Below, piece by piece: positions 45,880 through 56,879 of a stretch of DNA of 64,000 bases (positions within the stretch are counted from its first letter, which is position 1; each line of letters opens with the position of its first letter). The translations under genes and the position numbers were made by a program. Under the pieces are notes generated by a model, which was not told the DNA's origin, ran no database searches, and worked only from the letters and a program-made list of their open reading frames with translations. The DNA is from Welwitschia mirabilis (taxonomy: Eukaryota > Gnetophyta > Gnetopsida > Welwitschiales): positions 143,355,237 through 143,419,236 of the forward strand of contig JBOZIK010000001.1 of assembly GCA_051453625.1 (NCBI GenBank), read 5' to 3'.

Positions 45880-46760
45880 GCTATGTCTATTAGGTAAACA
45901 ATGAAGACCTTTGGCATCAAAGACTAATACATGTAAACTACAATCATCTAGAGGTCTTGGTCAAGAAGGAGATGGTGAGAGGTCTTCTAAAGATGAGCTT
46001 TATGCAGCATGGAATGTGTGATGCATGCAAAAAGGGGGAGCAAATAAGGACATTGCACAAGAGCAAGAATGTTATCTTATCTTCCATGCCATTTGATTTT
46101 ATTCATATGCATTTGGTTGGCCATTCTCAAGCTCCTAGTCTATTAGATAAACTATTTCTTAGTTATGGTTGATGATTAGTGTAGATTTACATCGATATTG
46201 TTCCTAAGAATAAGCCTAAAGCTTACAAGCATTTTGTAGACATTTGTAAAGTAATTCGAAATGAAAAAGGCTATGTTATTAAGAAAATTAGGAGCAATCA
46301 TAGAGGGGAGTTTGAGAATCAGCGTTAGAAAAATTGTGTGTTAACAATGGCATTTAGCATGAATTTTCAACTCTGAAGACACCTCATCAAAATAGCGTAA
46401 TGGAAAGAAAGAACAAAGTGCTACAAGAAATGGCCAAAATGATGCTAAATGATAAAGTGGTACCCAAAAACTTTTGGGCTGAAGCAATAAATACTATATG
46501 TCATATTATCAACAAAATCAGCTTGAGACTAAGTATGAACAAAGATCCTTATGAAAGTTGGACAAGTAGAAAACCGTGTCTCAGATTTTAACGTTTTTGG
46601 GAGTAAGTGTTCTGTATTGAAACATAAAGAAAACTTAGGAAAATTTGGCTCTATGGATGATGAAGCAATCTTTCTTGGTTATTCTTCTTGAAGTAGAACC
46701 TACAAAGTTTTCAATAAACTTACTTTATCTGTGGAAGAGTCTATAAATGTGCACAATGAT
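45880..46760 (+). pseudogene. Integrase of element C
   Basis: The HHCC finger is complete: LWHQRLIHVNYNHL (HX4H) and CDACKKGEQ (CX2C). The core includes IDIVPKNKPKAYKHF, VIRNEKGYVIKKIRSNHRGE (the usual RSDHG aspartate is asparagine here) and PHQN.. V.ERKNKVLQEMAKMMLN, where the glutamate is kept. The C-terminal FGSKCSVLKHKENLGKFGS and EAIFLGYSS blocks follow. Stops occur near 46170 and 46330. Confidence 0.8.
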
Positions 46761-46839
46761 GATGCAAATGTCAAGCAACCTATTGATGCTAATGAATAAA
46801 GAACTTCTCTTAAAAATTTTTATTTTAATGACCAAGTTT

Positions 46840-47951
46840 ACTCAAGGAGGAGTGGTGGAGCTAATCAGAAGGAGAAATCCAAGAACCTAGGGATCACCCT
46901 CTTGATTCAATGATAGGAAATGTCAACTCAGGTGTGTTAACAAGACGATCCCTTAAAACATTTTGCACTCATGTGTCTTATGTTTGCCAGGCAAAGCCCA
47001 AAAACTTTGAGGCAGCTGAACAACGTCAGGAATGGATTTTGGTCATGCAAAAAGAGTTGAACCAGTTTGAATGAAATGACGTATGGGAGTCGATACTAAG
47101 ACCTACAGACAAGAATGTGGTCGGGATAAAATGGATATTTGAGAAGTAGTGTGATGACAACAATATAGTCACAAAGAACCAACGCAAGGCTAGTAGCTCA
47201 AGGATTCAATCGGAGAAAAGGCATTGACATCAGATGTACCTTTGCTCCAGTTGCCAGTGTAAAAAGTACTCGTATGTTCTTATCTTTTGCTATTTTTAAA
47301 AAACTTAAGGTCTATCAAATGGACGTTAAGAGTGCATTCTTAAATGGTACCTTGAATGAGGAAGTTTATGTAGAACAACCTCAAAGATTCATTTATCCTC
47401 ATCATACAACTCATGTTTATAGACTTAAAAGGCATTGTATGGATAAAAGCAAGCATTAAGAGCCTGGGGTGAAAAATCAGTTGTTTTTCTTAGTAACTGT
47501 GGTTATGGAAGAGGATCAACAGATAAAACACTATTTATGGAAAATGAAGGTAAAGAATTTATCATTATTCACCTATATGTGGATGACATTATTCTTGAAG
47601 CTTCAAATGATCAACTGTCATTTAGAATTCGCTAGGTTAATGCAGAGACACTTTCAGATGAGTATGATAGAAAAAGTGAGAATGTTCCTAGGACTACAAA
47701 TTGAACAAAGTGATCAAGGTATCTTTCTCTACCAAACCAAGTATGCAAAGCATTTAGTCAAACAGTATGGACTAAAAAATGCTAAGACAATCGATACCCT
47801 TATGTCTATAAGTGTTCCAATAGATGAAGATCCAAATGGTAAATCAGTAAACCAAAAGCTATATAGGAGCATGATTGGTAGCTTACTATACTTAATGGCA
47901 AGTAGACCTAGCATAATGTTTAATGTCAGTGTGTGTACTAGGTACCAAGTA
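46840..47951 (+). pseudogene. Reverse transcriptase of element C (cut by gap)
   Basis: RVT_2 begins after the SKNLGITLL linker. Palm blocks are intact in pieces: VYQMDVKSAFLNGTLNEEVY with the catalytic aspartate (about 47312-47370) and HLYVDDIILEASND near 47570-47605 in another frame. The thumb continues EKVRMFLGLQIEQSDQGIFL and LLYLMASRPSIMFNVSVCTR to the gap. Frameshifts lie near 47450 and 47560. Confidence 0.85.
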
Positions 47952-48051
47952 NNNNNNNNNNNNNNNNNNNNNNNNNNNNNNNNNNNNNNNNNNNNNNNNN
48001 NNNNNNNNNNNNNNNNNNNNNNNNNNNNNNNNNNNNNNNNNNNNNNNNNNN
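47952..48051. other. 100-N gap between element C and gypsy LTR
   Basis: The copia thumb region ends on one side and the gypsy LTR resumes, already inside the repeat, on the other. The RNase H, ORF3 and 3' LTR of element C are absent or hidden here. Confidence 0.95.
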
Positions 48052-48592
48052 CAAACTCCAAGAATTGGTAGCATAGTTTTTCAAGATACCAATTGATAGG
48101 AGAAGAGGGCGTTATTTGTGGTTGAGGACATAGAATGCAAAAGGACATGAGGACATGAAAAGACACCATCATAAAAGAGGATGGTTATGGTGGAGAAAGT
48201 GGTAGGGATTATTCTATAATCTGCTTATTCAATTTCTTGCCAGACCACTAGGTGTAATAATAAATAACAAAGCTAAATCATGAAATCATTACAATAACAG
48301 ATTAGTTCCAAGAACCACATACAAACTATTTTTTAGTTAAAACAAAATAAACAAAGATGCAATAGTCACATTGTTTTAACCACAAGAATCAAAATTAAAT
48401 CACTTAGAATTTTCAACAAGACTATATTATGACTGCTACAAAATGTGAGGAATTATTGCATAAAGTTTTCTCAATAAAAATTGAACCACTAGANNNNNNN
48501 NNNNNNNNNNNNNNNNNNNNNNNNNNNNNNNNNNNNNNNNNNNNNNNNNNNNNNNNNNNNNNNNNNNNNNNNNNNNNNNNNNNNNNNNTGAC
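48052..48592 (-). repeat. 3' LTR of chromodomain gypsy element (partly in gap)
   Basis: It is homologous to 42986-43538 over 48055-48493. The 95-N gap at 48494-48588 covers the part that corresponds to 43440-43535. On - the LTR start TGTCA is at 48592, preceded by a purine-rich aagggatgaagaa tract. Confidence 0.7.
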
Positions 48593-48780
48593 ATTTCTTC
48601 ATCCCTTAAGAGGTTTCCTCCTAGAAACTAGTTCGAAATTCAAGTTTCCATTGCAAAATGTCATTTTCAGTTTTCCATGTTGCCTCATCGTCCATTTGCC
48701 CTGACCACTTAATCTTATACAATTTTATTTTCTTTCCTCGAAGTGCCATTTGCTTTAGATCTAGTAGTTTTACTAGTTAA
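48593..48780 (-). pseudogene. Chromodomain remnant of gypsy integrase
   Basis: On - it reads KKIKLYKIKWSGQMDDEATW, then KTENDI. The hydrophobic-W-aromatic pattern (Y.IKWSG....EATW) is that of a plant chromovirus chromodomain, which targets integration to heterochromatin by binding modified histone H3. A stop ends it near 48625. Confidence 0.75.
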
Positions 48781-49088
48781 GCTTCTATATTGCAATCAGA
48801 AAGGATAGTTATATCTTGTACTGGAATAACCTTATTTCCATCAGAAACAGATTTTCTCAATAATGATACATAGAAGACATTACGTAGCATAAACATTTGT
48901 GGCATTAAAGCCAATTCATATGTCATGAGTCCAATCCTTCTAGAAATCTAATATGGTCCTATAAAACTCGGAGCTAATTTACTCTTCTTACTAAATCTGA
49001 AAACTCCCTTGAATGGGGAACACGTGAGAAATACATGATCCCCTTCCTGAAGTTATACATTTCTTCTTTATTAATTTGCATATTTTGC

Positions 49089-49921
49089 CTATCTGTATTT
49101 AATTGTTTTAATTCTCTTCCTAGTTTGCCTAACATTTTTTTCTAGGTGTTGAGTAGATGAAACTTGTAGTATCCTCTTATCCACTGCAAGGAACCAAAAA
49201 ATTGGAGTCCTACATATTCTTCCATATGAGACTTTAGATAGTACATATTCAATTAACTCCTGATAACTATTATTATAAGTAAATTCCACAACAGACAAGT
49301 GATCTGACCAATATCCTCCAAAATGTAAAATAACTAATCTTAAGAAATATTTTAATATCTGATTAGTTCTTTTTGTTTGTCCATCAGTCTAAGAGTAGAA
49401 GGTTGTAATCAAATTCAATTTCACGCCTAATTCCTTATGACAGGCTGTCCAAAATCCAGATGTAAATTTGCTATCTTGATCTTAGATTATCACATTAGCT
49501 ATTTCATGAAGCTTAATAATATTCTAACATATTCTTTTATGATACATTCAGTCATATCTGTTATTTTTATTAGGCAGAAATGTGCACTCTTAGTCAAAAG
49601 ATCTACTATAACTAAAATAAAATCATAACCTTCCTTGGTTCTTGGCAAACCTATGATAAAATCCATGCCTACTATTTCCCATTACCATTTTGGAACATTA
49701 TGGGGATATAAAAGTTCTGCGGGATGCTTATGTTTAGCCTTGACTAGTTGACAATTCATGCATTTGGCTATGTAGTCTGTGATTTTTGACTTCATTCCTA
49801 ACCACCAATAGAATTGCTTGATATTCCTGTACATCTTATTAATTCCTAGTTGAATAGCATATTTAGTTGCATAAAACTCTTCAAAAATTATGTGTTTGAT
49901 TTCTGCCACATTAGGTATCAC
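49089..49921 (-). pseudogene. Gypsy integrase: H2C2 finger and core
   Basis: The finger at 49682-49921 reads NKMYRNIKQFYWWLGMKSKI then YIAKCMNCQLVKAKHKHPAE, matching the H2C2 block (the CX2C pair present). The core includes YDFILVIVD-type and LTKSAHF-like blocks in shifted frames, then DQDSKFTSGFWTACHKELGV with the second aspartate, and TDGQTKRTNQILKYFLR near 49370, where the catalytic glutamate (ERTNQ) has become lysine. The 49089-49298 stretch covers VVEFTYNNSYQ and the region after the core. Confidence 0.85.
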
Positions 49922-50099
49922 AATCTTTTTTGAATAGCATACTAACTGGTCTTTTGAAATTGTGAATCCTTTTATTTTAGTTTCTCTAGCTCTCTTGGAA
50001 ATGGAGCATTTCTGGTATGCCTAATAAATTATTTGTTGCAAATCACTGTCTACTTTCAGAGTATAAAGTACATACCTCCTTTAGCCTAATACATCTATG

Positions 50100-50727
50100 A
50101 CCACATTAACCTTTCCTGCATAGTTAGTACACTGTTAAGTCATAATCCTATAGAAATTCTACCCATGTTCTTTGCCTAAGATTTAGATTAGATTGGGAAT
50201 TAATATGCTTTAAACTCTTTTGATCTGTCCAAACCTCTATCTATTTTTCATAAAGATAGCATCTCTAAATTTTTAATGCATGAATAACTATTGCTGACTC
50301 CAAGTCATGGATAGGATAATCCTTTTCATGATTCTTTACTTGCCTGGATGCATAGGCTATTACTAAACCATCTTGCATTGATACTGCTCTTAGTCCTTCG
50401 CCTAAGACATTTGTATAAACTGTATAAGGCTTTCCTGTTTCAGGCATTCTTAAAACTAGTGCTGAGACAAGGCTTAATTTTCATGTCTTAAATGCTTTTT
50501 CACATTGTTCTATCCACTTGAACTGCTTTTTCTTCCTCAACAAGGAGGTTAAAGGAGAAGATACCTTAGAAAAGTTGTTAATAAACTTTCTACAGTATAC
50601 TACAAGACCAAGGTAACTCCTTATTTCTCTTATTGATTCCTGATTAGGTTAATCCACAATAGCTTGGACGTTATCATCATCCACACTGATCCCTTCTTCT
50701 GATATTACATGAACTAAGAATTTAATA
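50100..50727 (-). pseudogene. Gypsy RT C-terminus and RNase H
   Basis: On -, KFLVHVISEEGISVDDDNVQ and SYLGLVVYCRKFINNFSKV are the RT C-terminal blocks. RNase H follows at 50265-50447 (60 codons): [20 protein letters not shown] and [20 protein letters not shown]. The first catalytic aspartate of YSDAS is asparagine here. The upstream edge is an abrupt junction at 50727/50728. Confidence 0.85.
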
Positions 50728-51757
50728 ATAGAAGAATCTATAAACGTTCAAATAGATGACTTTAGTACAAATCTTCTTCCTTTAAATGGTAAAGAAAATT
50801 TAACTCCAAGCATCTTCACAATAAAAGAAGTAACAACTAAAAAGGAAGAAGAGCCATCACAAAAGATTACTTTCAAAAAGTTTAAAGAGCTAAAAGACCA
50901 CCCTTTAAAGTCCATCATTAGAGATGTTAGCTCAAAAATTCAAACCAAAAACTCTCTTAAAATTTTTTGTGCCCATATTTATTATGTCTTTCAAATTGAA
51001 CCCAAAAAGTTTGAAGAGGCAAAATCTCTTGAAGAATGGATGATGGCTATGCAAGATGAACTTCAATAATTTAAAAGAAAAGATGTTTGGAAACTTGTGG
51101 AGAGACCAAAATACTGAAATGTAATTGGAACGAAATGGATCTTCAAGAACAAGTGTGATGAACAAAATAACGTGATTAAGAACAAGGAAAAACTAGTGGC
51201 TCAAGGATACAACTAGATTGAAGGAATAGATGTAAGTGACACATTTGCTCCAATAGCTAGGATAGATGGTATTAAAATGTTTCTATCTTATGTAACCTTT
51301 AAGAACATTAAAGTTTTTCAAATGGATGTGAAAAGCACTTTTCCAAATGGAACTCTCAAAGAAGAAGTTTATGTTGAACAACCTCAAGGTTTTATATATC
51401 CACACAAACTAGCTCCAAGGGCTTGCTGTGAAAAACTAGCTACATTTCTTAATGAAAATGGTTACACTCATGAAGCTGTGGATAAAACTTTGTTTATCAA
51501 AAATCTTAAGAAGGGCTTTATCATCATTCAGATTTATGTAGACGACATAATTTTGGAACCTCAAATAAAGTTCTCTCAAAAGAATTTGCTAACATTATGA
51601 TAACACATTTTGAAATGAGTATGCTTGGTGAAGTTCGTATGTTTTTTGGTCTTCAAATCAAACAAACAAAATATGAAATTTTTATATCTTAATCCAAATA
51701 CTCAAGGGACTTGATCAAATGATTTGAACTCAAAAATGCAAAATCAACTGACACACT
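50728..51757 (+). pseudogene. Reverse transcriptase of element D
   Basis: The linker FKKFKELKDHPLKSIIRDVS and EEWMMAMQDELQ precede RVT_2. The palm keeps FQMDVKSTFPNGTLKEEVYV and QIYVDDIILE, so both catalytic blocks retain their aspartates. The 51277-51600 stretch is open for 107 codons. Stops at a few sites (51070, 51117, 51215) and a small deletion around 51410 (the KALYGLKQAP block reduced) disable it. Confidence 0.85.
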
Positions 51758-52480
51758 ATGTCAACTTCAAATAAGGTCAGTCTTGATGAACATGAAAAAT
51801 ATGTGGACCAAAACCTTTATGGAAGCATGATAGGAGGTCTATTGTATTTAACCGCAAGTAGACCTGATATAATGTTTAGTGTTGTTGTTCGTGCCAGATA
51901 TCAAACTCAACTAAAGGAATCACACCTTCAAGCTATCAAAAGAATCATAAGACACATAAAAGACATAACTGACTATAGACTATGCTATCCTACAAAAACA
52001 TCCTTTAAACTTATAGGTGTTAATGATGCAGACTAGGCTGGTTGTAAAGATGATAGAAAAAGCACTAGTGGAAATTGTTTTCTTTTAGGATCATGTTTGG
52101 TCAGATGGGAAAGTAAGAAGAAAAACTCTATCTTCCTTTCCACAATAGAAGAAGGGTATATAGCAACAGGGAGGAGTTATACCCATCTTTTATAAATGAA
52201 GAAAATGCTCAAAGACTTTAGAATAGGTTCTAATCTTTTGTGATAATACTAATGAATTAATATCCCAAAGAACCCTATTCAACATTTTCGAATTAAACAC
52301 ATTGAATTAGAACATCATTTTCTTAGAGATCAAGTAGAAAAAGGCAACATTTCAATGAATTTTATAAGCACTTACAGACAACTAGCTGATATTTTCACAA
52401 AACCCCTAAACTTTAACAACTTTCTAAGACTTCGTCACGAACTAGGGGTTATTTCTCTGTCCTCTGACTCAAGGCAGGGT
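51758..52480 (+). pseudogene. RT thumb and RNase H of element D
   Basis: SLYGSMIGGLLYLTASRPDI-type and ESHLQAIKRIIRHIKDITDY blocks lead to RNase H with NDAD..AGCKDDRKSTSGNCF and LLGSCLVRWESKKKNS. The C-terminal part reads YRQLADIFTKPLNFNNFLRL then RHELGVISLSSDS. Stops occur at 52034 and in 52190-52260. The tail matches the fragment kept in element B. Confidence 0.85.
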
Positions 52481-52700
52481 GGTCAACCAGATCTTGCATT
52501 CGATCGACCGGATCTAAAGAAGAAGTTGGTCAACCACATTTTTATTCGGTCATCTAGTCTTTCCCAGATCAGCCTGAATCTAGTTTGGTCAACTAGTCTG
52601 AATACTCGGTCAACTGGACCTGGAAATCTTTGTGACCCGAGTCTCGTCGAGTCAACTAAATCATAACTTAGTAGACTAGACCTGTCGGGTTACTGTGCGG
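52480..52700 (+). repeat. CpG-palindrome spacer between RNase H and ORF3
   Basis: At least eight motif variants lie in 220 bp: ggtcaaccagatc, gatcgaccggatc, ggtcaaccacat, ggtcaactagtc, cggtcaactggacc, cgtcgagtcaact. They match the LTR motif ggtcgaccggacc. The equivalent spacer in B is at 37700-37860. Confidence 0.8.
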
Positions 52701-52869
52701 GAGAATAGGTGGTGGACCCAATTGTTTTCTTAAATCTAACTTTATCGTCCCCCTTTATAAAATCTTATAAAGTCCTAATTTTCCTCATTCACACCTATCC
52801 ACCTATCTCTCTTAGATCTAGCTATCTCTCTCAAGTTCCTTTGTCTTCAGGAAGTGCCTTGTGCTTATA

Positions 52870-53929
52870 ATGGCAGAGGTCCCTTAATACGATCTCATCA
52901 GAAGGAGCCAGCCAGCAAAAATCCAGGGTATTTTTACTCTGAAATATCAGATGAGGCTTTTGACAAGTTTTCAGAGAAGTTTGAGAAAAAGCCTATCTAC
53001 CAAGAAAGTCCTGTTACTTCTGAGGAACTTAGGGAGCTTAGGGATGTGGTAAGGCTCTTAAATGAACTTAATTTATCTCACTTTCTTGATATCTCTGGAT
53101 GGGTCTACTCTTTTCTTACTCGAATGTTTTGCTGCAATGCTTCTTCTGATGTTGACTCCTCTACCCTAAAAACCCTTATTTTGGGGAGAAGGATTAGGGT
53201 TACTGTAGATCTCATAACCTCCCTTACGAACCTCCCTAAAAGAGATTATGAGGAGTTTTGGCCCCTATGTGACTTTATGGAGGATAAGGCAAAGGTCACC
53301 AAGCAGCTCTGTGGTAAGTTTATTCGGTGGAAGACCACCCTCTTCACCTTTTACCTTACCCCAAAGTATCACTTTATTCATTTGATTTTTACATACAATT
53401 TCTTAACTCTTGTGGGTCATCGTGATCAGACCTTCACTATAGAGCTTATCTATTATATTTGGTAGTAACTAGTTATTCTATTGATGCTCTTGCCATTATG
53501 CTTAAAAATATGGTCTTGTAGTTGGAGTATCATAAAACTAGGATTCTTCATTACTTTATTTTGATTGCAAATATCTATCGTCATTTTAGAGTCTAGTTGC
53601 ACCCTAAACTAGAAACTTTAACTCCTATCGCTATCATTAGTTGTGTAACTCTGTCCTGCATGCACATTTTCTCCGGATTTAAGAAGTCTTCTAAGTCTCC
53701 TTCTCCTAAGCAAGTCTCTTCTAAAGAGAATCTTTCATACCTAAAGAGGTTGGATCCCCACACAAGGCACATGAAAGAGGCTCTTATTGGAACAGAATAC
53801 GAGGTTGCTGACACTTTTGAGGAAGCCGGTAGCTCTGCTCAAAAGGCGGCCAAAGAAAAGGAAGAAGAAGAAGACCCAGATTCTAAAGAAGAATCTGAGG
53901 AGGAGGGAGAAGAAGAAGAATCAGACTGA
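52870..53929 (+). pseudogene. ORF3 of element D (putative plant transposon-protein domain)
   Basis: The ATG at 52870 (atggcagag) is out of frame with the body by one base, so an early frameshift has occurred. The frame ending at 53465 carries KFSEKFEKKPIYQE, SEELRELRDVVRLLNELNLS, GRRIRVTVDLITSLTNLPKR and KYHFIHLIFTYNFLTLVGHR, ending in a double stop. A second frame, 53597-53929, carries the C-terminal half (MHIFSGFKKSSKSPSPKQ, TRHMKEALIGTEYEVADTFE) and ends in an acidic tail (EESEEEGEEEESD, stop TGA). It is colinear with B and A. There is no transmembrane segment of the kind expected of a true envelope protein. Function unknown. Confidence 0.8.
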
Positions 53930-53995
53930 TTTCTTGTTTTCTCTATTGCTTTCTAATTGTGCTTGTTTTTTCCTGTTTTCTCTCCTTTGTCATTC

Positions 53996-54014
53996 ATATC
54001 AAAAGGGGAAGAAA
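53996..54014 (+). other. Distal polypurine tract
   Basis: atatcaaaaggggaagaaag follows ORF3 by about 70 bp, in the same context as in A and B. Confidence 0.7.
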
Positions 54015-54380
54015 GAGTAGTTGTATTTTTAGTTATTATCAATTGTCATCAGATGTTATCAGTTGTTCTCAATAGTATTAATTAATTCTTCTCAGTTGTA
54101 ATCGCTCTTATAAATCTATGGTATTGCTTGAAATTAATTAACAGAAATGCACTTGGTATCATTTTGTCTTGTCTATTAATGCATATTACATTTTCCATGA
54201 ATCATGATTTTGTTACATCTATTCAAATTGTTTTTATATATATTGCTCTCTTTGGAAAACCATTATGAATGTTTAATTTGATAAGGATGCTTAATAATCT
54301 TTCGCAAATCTAATAGGAATTTTCTGAGGGGAAGTTTTCCAATTAATATTTTCAACTAAGTATAGTTTGCCATCAATGTC

Positions 54381-54392
54381 AAAGGGGAAGAT
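54381..54392 (+). other. Proximal polypurine tract
   Basis: aaaggggaagat, within gccatcaatgtcaaagggg, directly precedes the TGTTAAG of the LTR. Confidence 0.85.
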
Positions 54393-55642
54393 TGTTAAGT
54401 TACAATTTGCCAAGTTGATGTCAAACTAACAATTTTTTGGTATAGCAAAACGTGTGTGTATTTTTTGCAGAAAATATTAATCCTTGTAGGTTAGAAACAA
54501 CAAACTTTTATCACTAACCTTATCTGAACCTCACAAGTGACAGTCCCTCAAAGGGATTGACCAAATTCCTAAGAGGTCGACCGAACCTATACCAAGAAGT
54601 GTCAAAACAAGATTACTGAGGGGTCGATTAGATCCCTAACGGTCGACCGGACCTTTATAATAAATTTGTAACATCTGATCATCAAGGGATTTACCGGATT
54701 CCTGAGGGATCGACTAGACCTATAGTAAAAATATGTTCATTTTTATCATGAAGGTGTTGAGTAGAATCCTGAGGGGTCGACCGGACCTGAGCTAAAAATG
54801 TTGTTCTACACTTTTCTACACATGGGGTCGACTGGACATGCAATCGACCAGATCCCAGATGGGATCTACTGAACATGGAAATGTGAAAAATTTAGGTTGG
54901 TCAGAAGAAGATGAGGGTGACCAACTTCAATGATGGCACTTGATGGGGTCGACCAGACATTTTGAGGGGTCGACCTATCGTAACGGAAATGGGATTTTAA
55001 TAGCCATTTACCCTCTTGTTTTTATCTGTTGGAGAATTTAATTTAATTGTAAAACCCTGAAATGTATCTCCTATATATTTGTCATCTTTCAAAATCATAC
55101 AACGAACTTTTTGGCACATCTTCTGCCTGACCAAAAATCAAACGAACATCTTTTGATTCTTAGTCTTTTGGTTAATTAATTTGCACTATATATATGTGGA
55201 TTGTGTTATCATTTCAAACAGTATAGTACTATCATTATTGTACTTCAGATCTGGTGAAGCAAATGCATTACAACACACTATTGACACCAAAAAGCATTCN
55301 NNNNNNNNNNNNNNNNNNNNNNNNNNNNNNNNNNNNNNNNNNNNNNNNNNNNNNNNNNNNNNNNNNNNNNNNNNNNNNNNNNNNNNNNNNNNNNNNNNNN
55401 NNNNNNNNNNNNNNNNNNNNNNNNNNNNNNNNNNNNNNNNNNNNNNNNNNNNNNNNNNNNNNNNNNNNNNNNNNNNNNNNNNNNNNNNNNNNNNNNNTTT
55501 TTAATTTAGATTAATTTTTGTATTTCATATGCACAAATATCTTTTAGTATTCAATACTTGTAAAGATAGCTTTTAAATTCATTTATTTTTTAAATCCTAT
55601 TCACCCCCTCCCCTCCTCCTCTCAAGGGTTCTAGATCCTTCA
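54393..55642 (+). repeat. Element D, 3' LTR (198-N gap inside)
   Basis: It starts TGTTAAG and ends GATCCTTCA. This LTR keeps the motif array in its least decayed form: gaggtcgaccgaacc, aggggtcgattagatcc, ggtcgaccggacc (54646, 54776), gggtcgactggac. The gap 55300-55497 falls in its R/U5 part. Confidence 0.85.
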
Positions 55643-55689
55643 TTATTGACATCTATAGAGTTTTGATCTATCGTAAACTTAATATTTTA

Positions 55690-56170
55690 CTCCATTAGTG
55701 TTGAAACTTTCTTTGCATCTTTTATTGTACTTTATCTAAAATGAGAATAGCTTTCCTTTTTCCTAAATTACCTTCGCACTTGATAATATTCCATTAATCA
55801 TACATCAAAAATACCAATTTGCTTAAAGAAATAGTTTATCACATTTAGAATTCTCCTTTCATAATCTCCTAGTTTTAGAATGTCATTCATAAATATAATA
55901 AGATATGTTCTTCCAGCTTCATAAAGCTTAATAATCAAAGTTACATCTCTCTTTTGGTAGCCATACATTTTGAAGTATAATTTCATGTAATCTTCATTTA
56001 TCTAAATGTACCAAGCATGTTCAAGATATGCAAAGACTTCTTTAATGTAAACACCTATGAGCTCCTTTATAAGATCTTAGTTTAGAAATGTAGTTTTTAA
56101 ATTAAGATGATATACCTTACATTTTCTATGCTCTATCAAAGCAACTAGGATGTAAATGATCTATCACCTA
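55690..56170 (-). pseudogene. Copia reverse transcriptase remnant
   Basis: On -, YHLNLKTTFLN matches the palm block (Q.DVKSAFLNG; catalytic aspartate to asparagine). KLYFKMYGYQKRDVTLIIKL and TYLIIFMNDILKLGDYERRI match the block holding YVDD, here reading FMND. A clean 62-codon stretch is at 55798-55986. Confidence 0.75.
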
Positions 56171-56879
56171 GTTATATGTGCAAAGACTTCCATGTACAAT
56201 ACATGGCTTTTGTTTAAAACCTTTTGCCACCAATCTTTTCTTGTCTTTGTTAAGTGTTCCATCTAATTTGCACTTGTTTTTAACTTTTTCCTTACAACTG
56301 GATAAATCTAGTCGTTTTCATACGCCATTCTTAATCGATGATTCCTACTTCATGCACATTATGTATCTTCATTCTAGCTCCTATGCTTGATTATTAACTA
56401 AAGGTAGAATTAAGATCTACAACATTCTCATTATTTGCTTTTCTCTCTTAGTGAAAAGCACTCCTCTTGAAAGTTTTAGGCTTTCCATCATCTTCTAATC
56501 TAATCTCCTTTAAAAGCTAATGAACTTTACAATGCGCATGATCCCTGTGATCATGCATAGTAAATCTCACATTCTTGACATTAGATTCAAGGATTTCTTC
56601 ATATAAACCTCTTAAGTTAGAATTAATGTTTGAAGAAATATCCTACAGAGTACCATATTCTAGCAATTAAACTCATTTTTCTTATGTAAGTTGATCTCCT
56701 TAATGTTGTCTTAATTATTGATGTTATCCTCCTCCTTCAGATATCTATTAAGGAATCCAAAATATCCAACAATAAGTGAACTCTTGGATTTTCTATTGCA
56801 ACGTTACATTGAGTGAGTTGCTGTCCCTCCTCCAACATATTAGAATTCTTGCATCACATTCATTCACTGGGACCTCTTT

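Larger units (their letters stand above)
44211..47951 (+). mobile_element. Sirevirus-like copia element C (no LTRs visible)
   Basis: gag, protease, integrase and reverse transcriptase follow in copia order and then run into the gap at 47952. No LTR or primer site precedes gag; instead the inverted Tork-like LTR ends about 50 bp upstream. The sequence is related to A, B and D but distinct, and generally less decayed than A. Catalytic blocks of RT are intact, though stops and frameshifts are present. Confidence 0.75.
48593..50727 (-). mobile_element. Ty3/gypsy chromodomain element, 3' half of pol
   Basis: The minus-strand order is RT end, RNase H, integrase zinc finger, integrase core, chromodomain, LTR. 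Order and motifs fit plant chromoviruses (Tekay/Del-like). The 5' side is lost: RT begins only at its C-terminal FLGHVIS-type block and abuts a copia pol at 50728. Frequent stops show it is dead. Confidence 0.8.
50728..55642 (+). mobile_element. Sirevirus-like element D, 3' half
   Basis: It starts in mid-pol (IIEESINVQIDDFSTNLLPL, homologous to 11030-11080 of element A) and runs through RT, RNase H, motif spacer, ORF3, two polypurine tracts and an LTR ending CCTTCA at 55642. Gag, protease, integrase and the 5' LTR are missing at the junction with the gypsy relic. Of the pol copies here it is the least decayed. A target duplication cannot be tested, because only one side (ttatt after 55642) remains. 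Confidence 0.8.

Noticed and set aside
48429-48704. 91-codon plus frame
   Set aside because: It spans an N gap and lies antisense to the gypsy LTR and chromodomain.
53593-53814. 73-codon minus-strand frame
   Set aside because: Antisense shadow of ORF3 of element D.
52870-53929. ORF3 as a true envelope protein
   Set aside because: No signal peptide, transmembrane segment or furin-type site was seen, and the tail is acidic; position alone is not enough.
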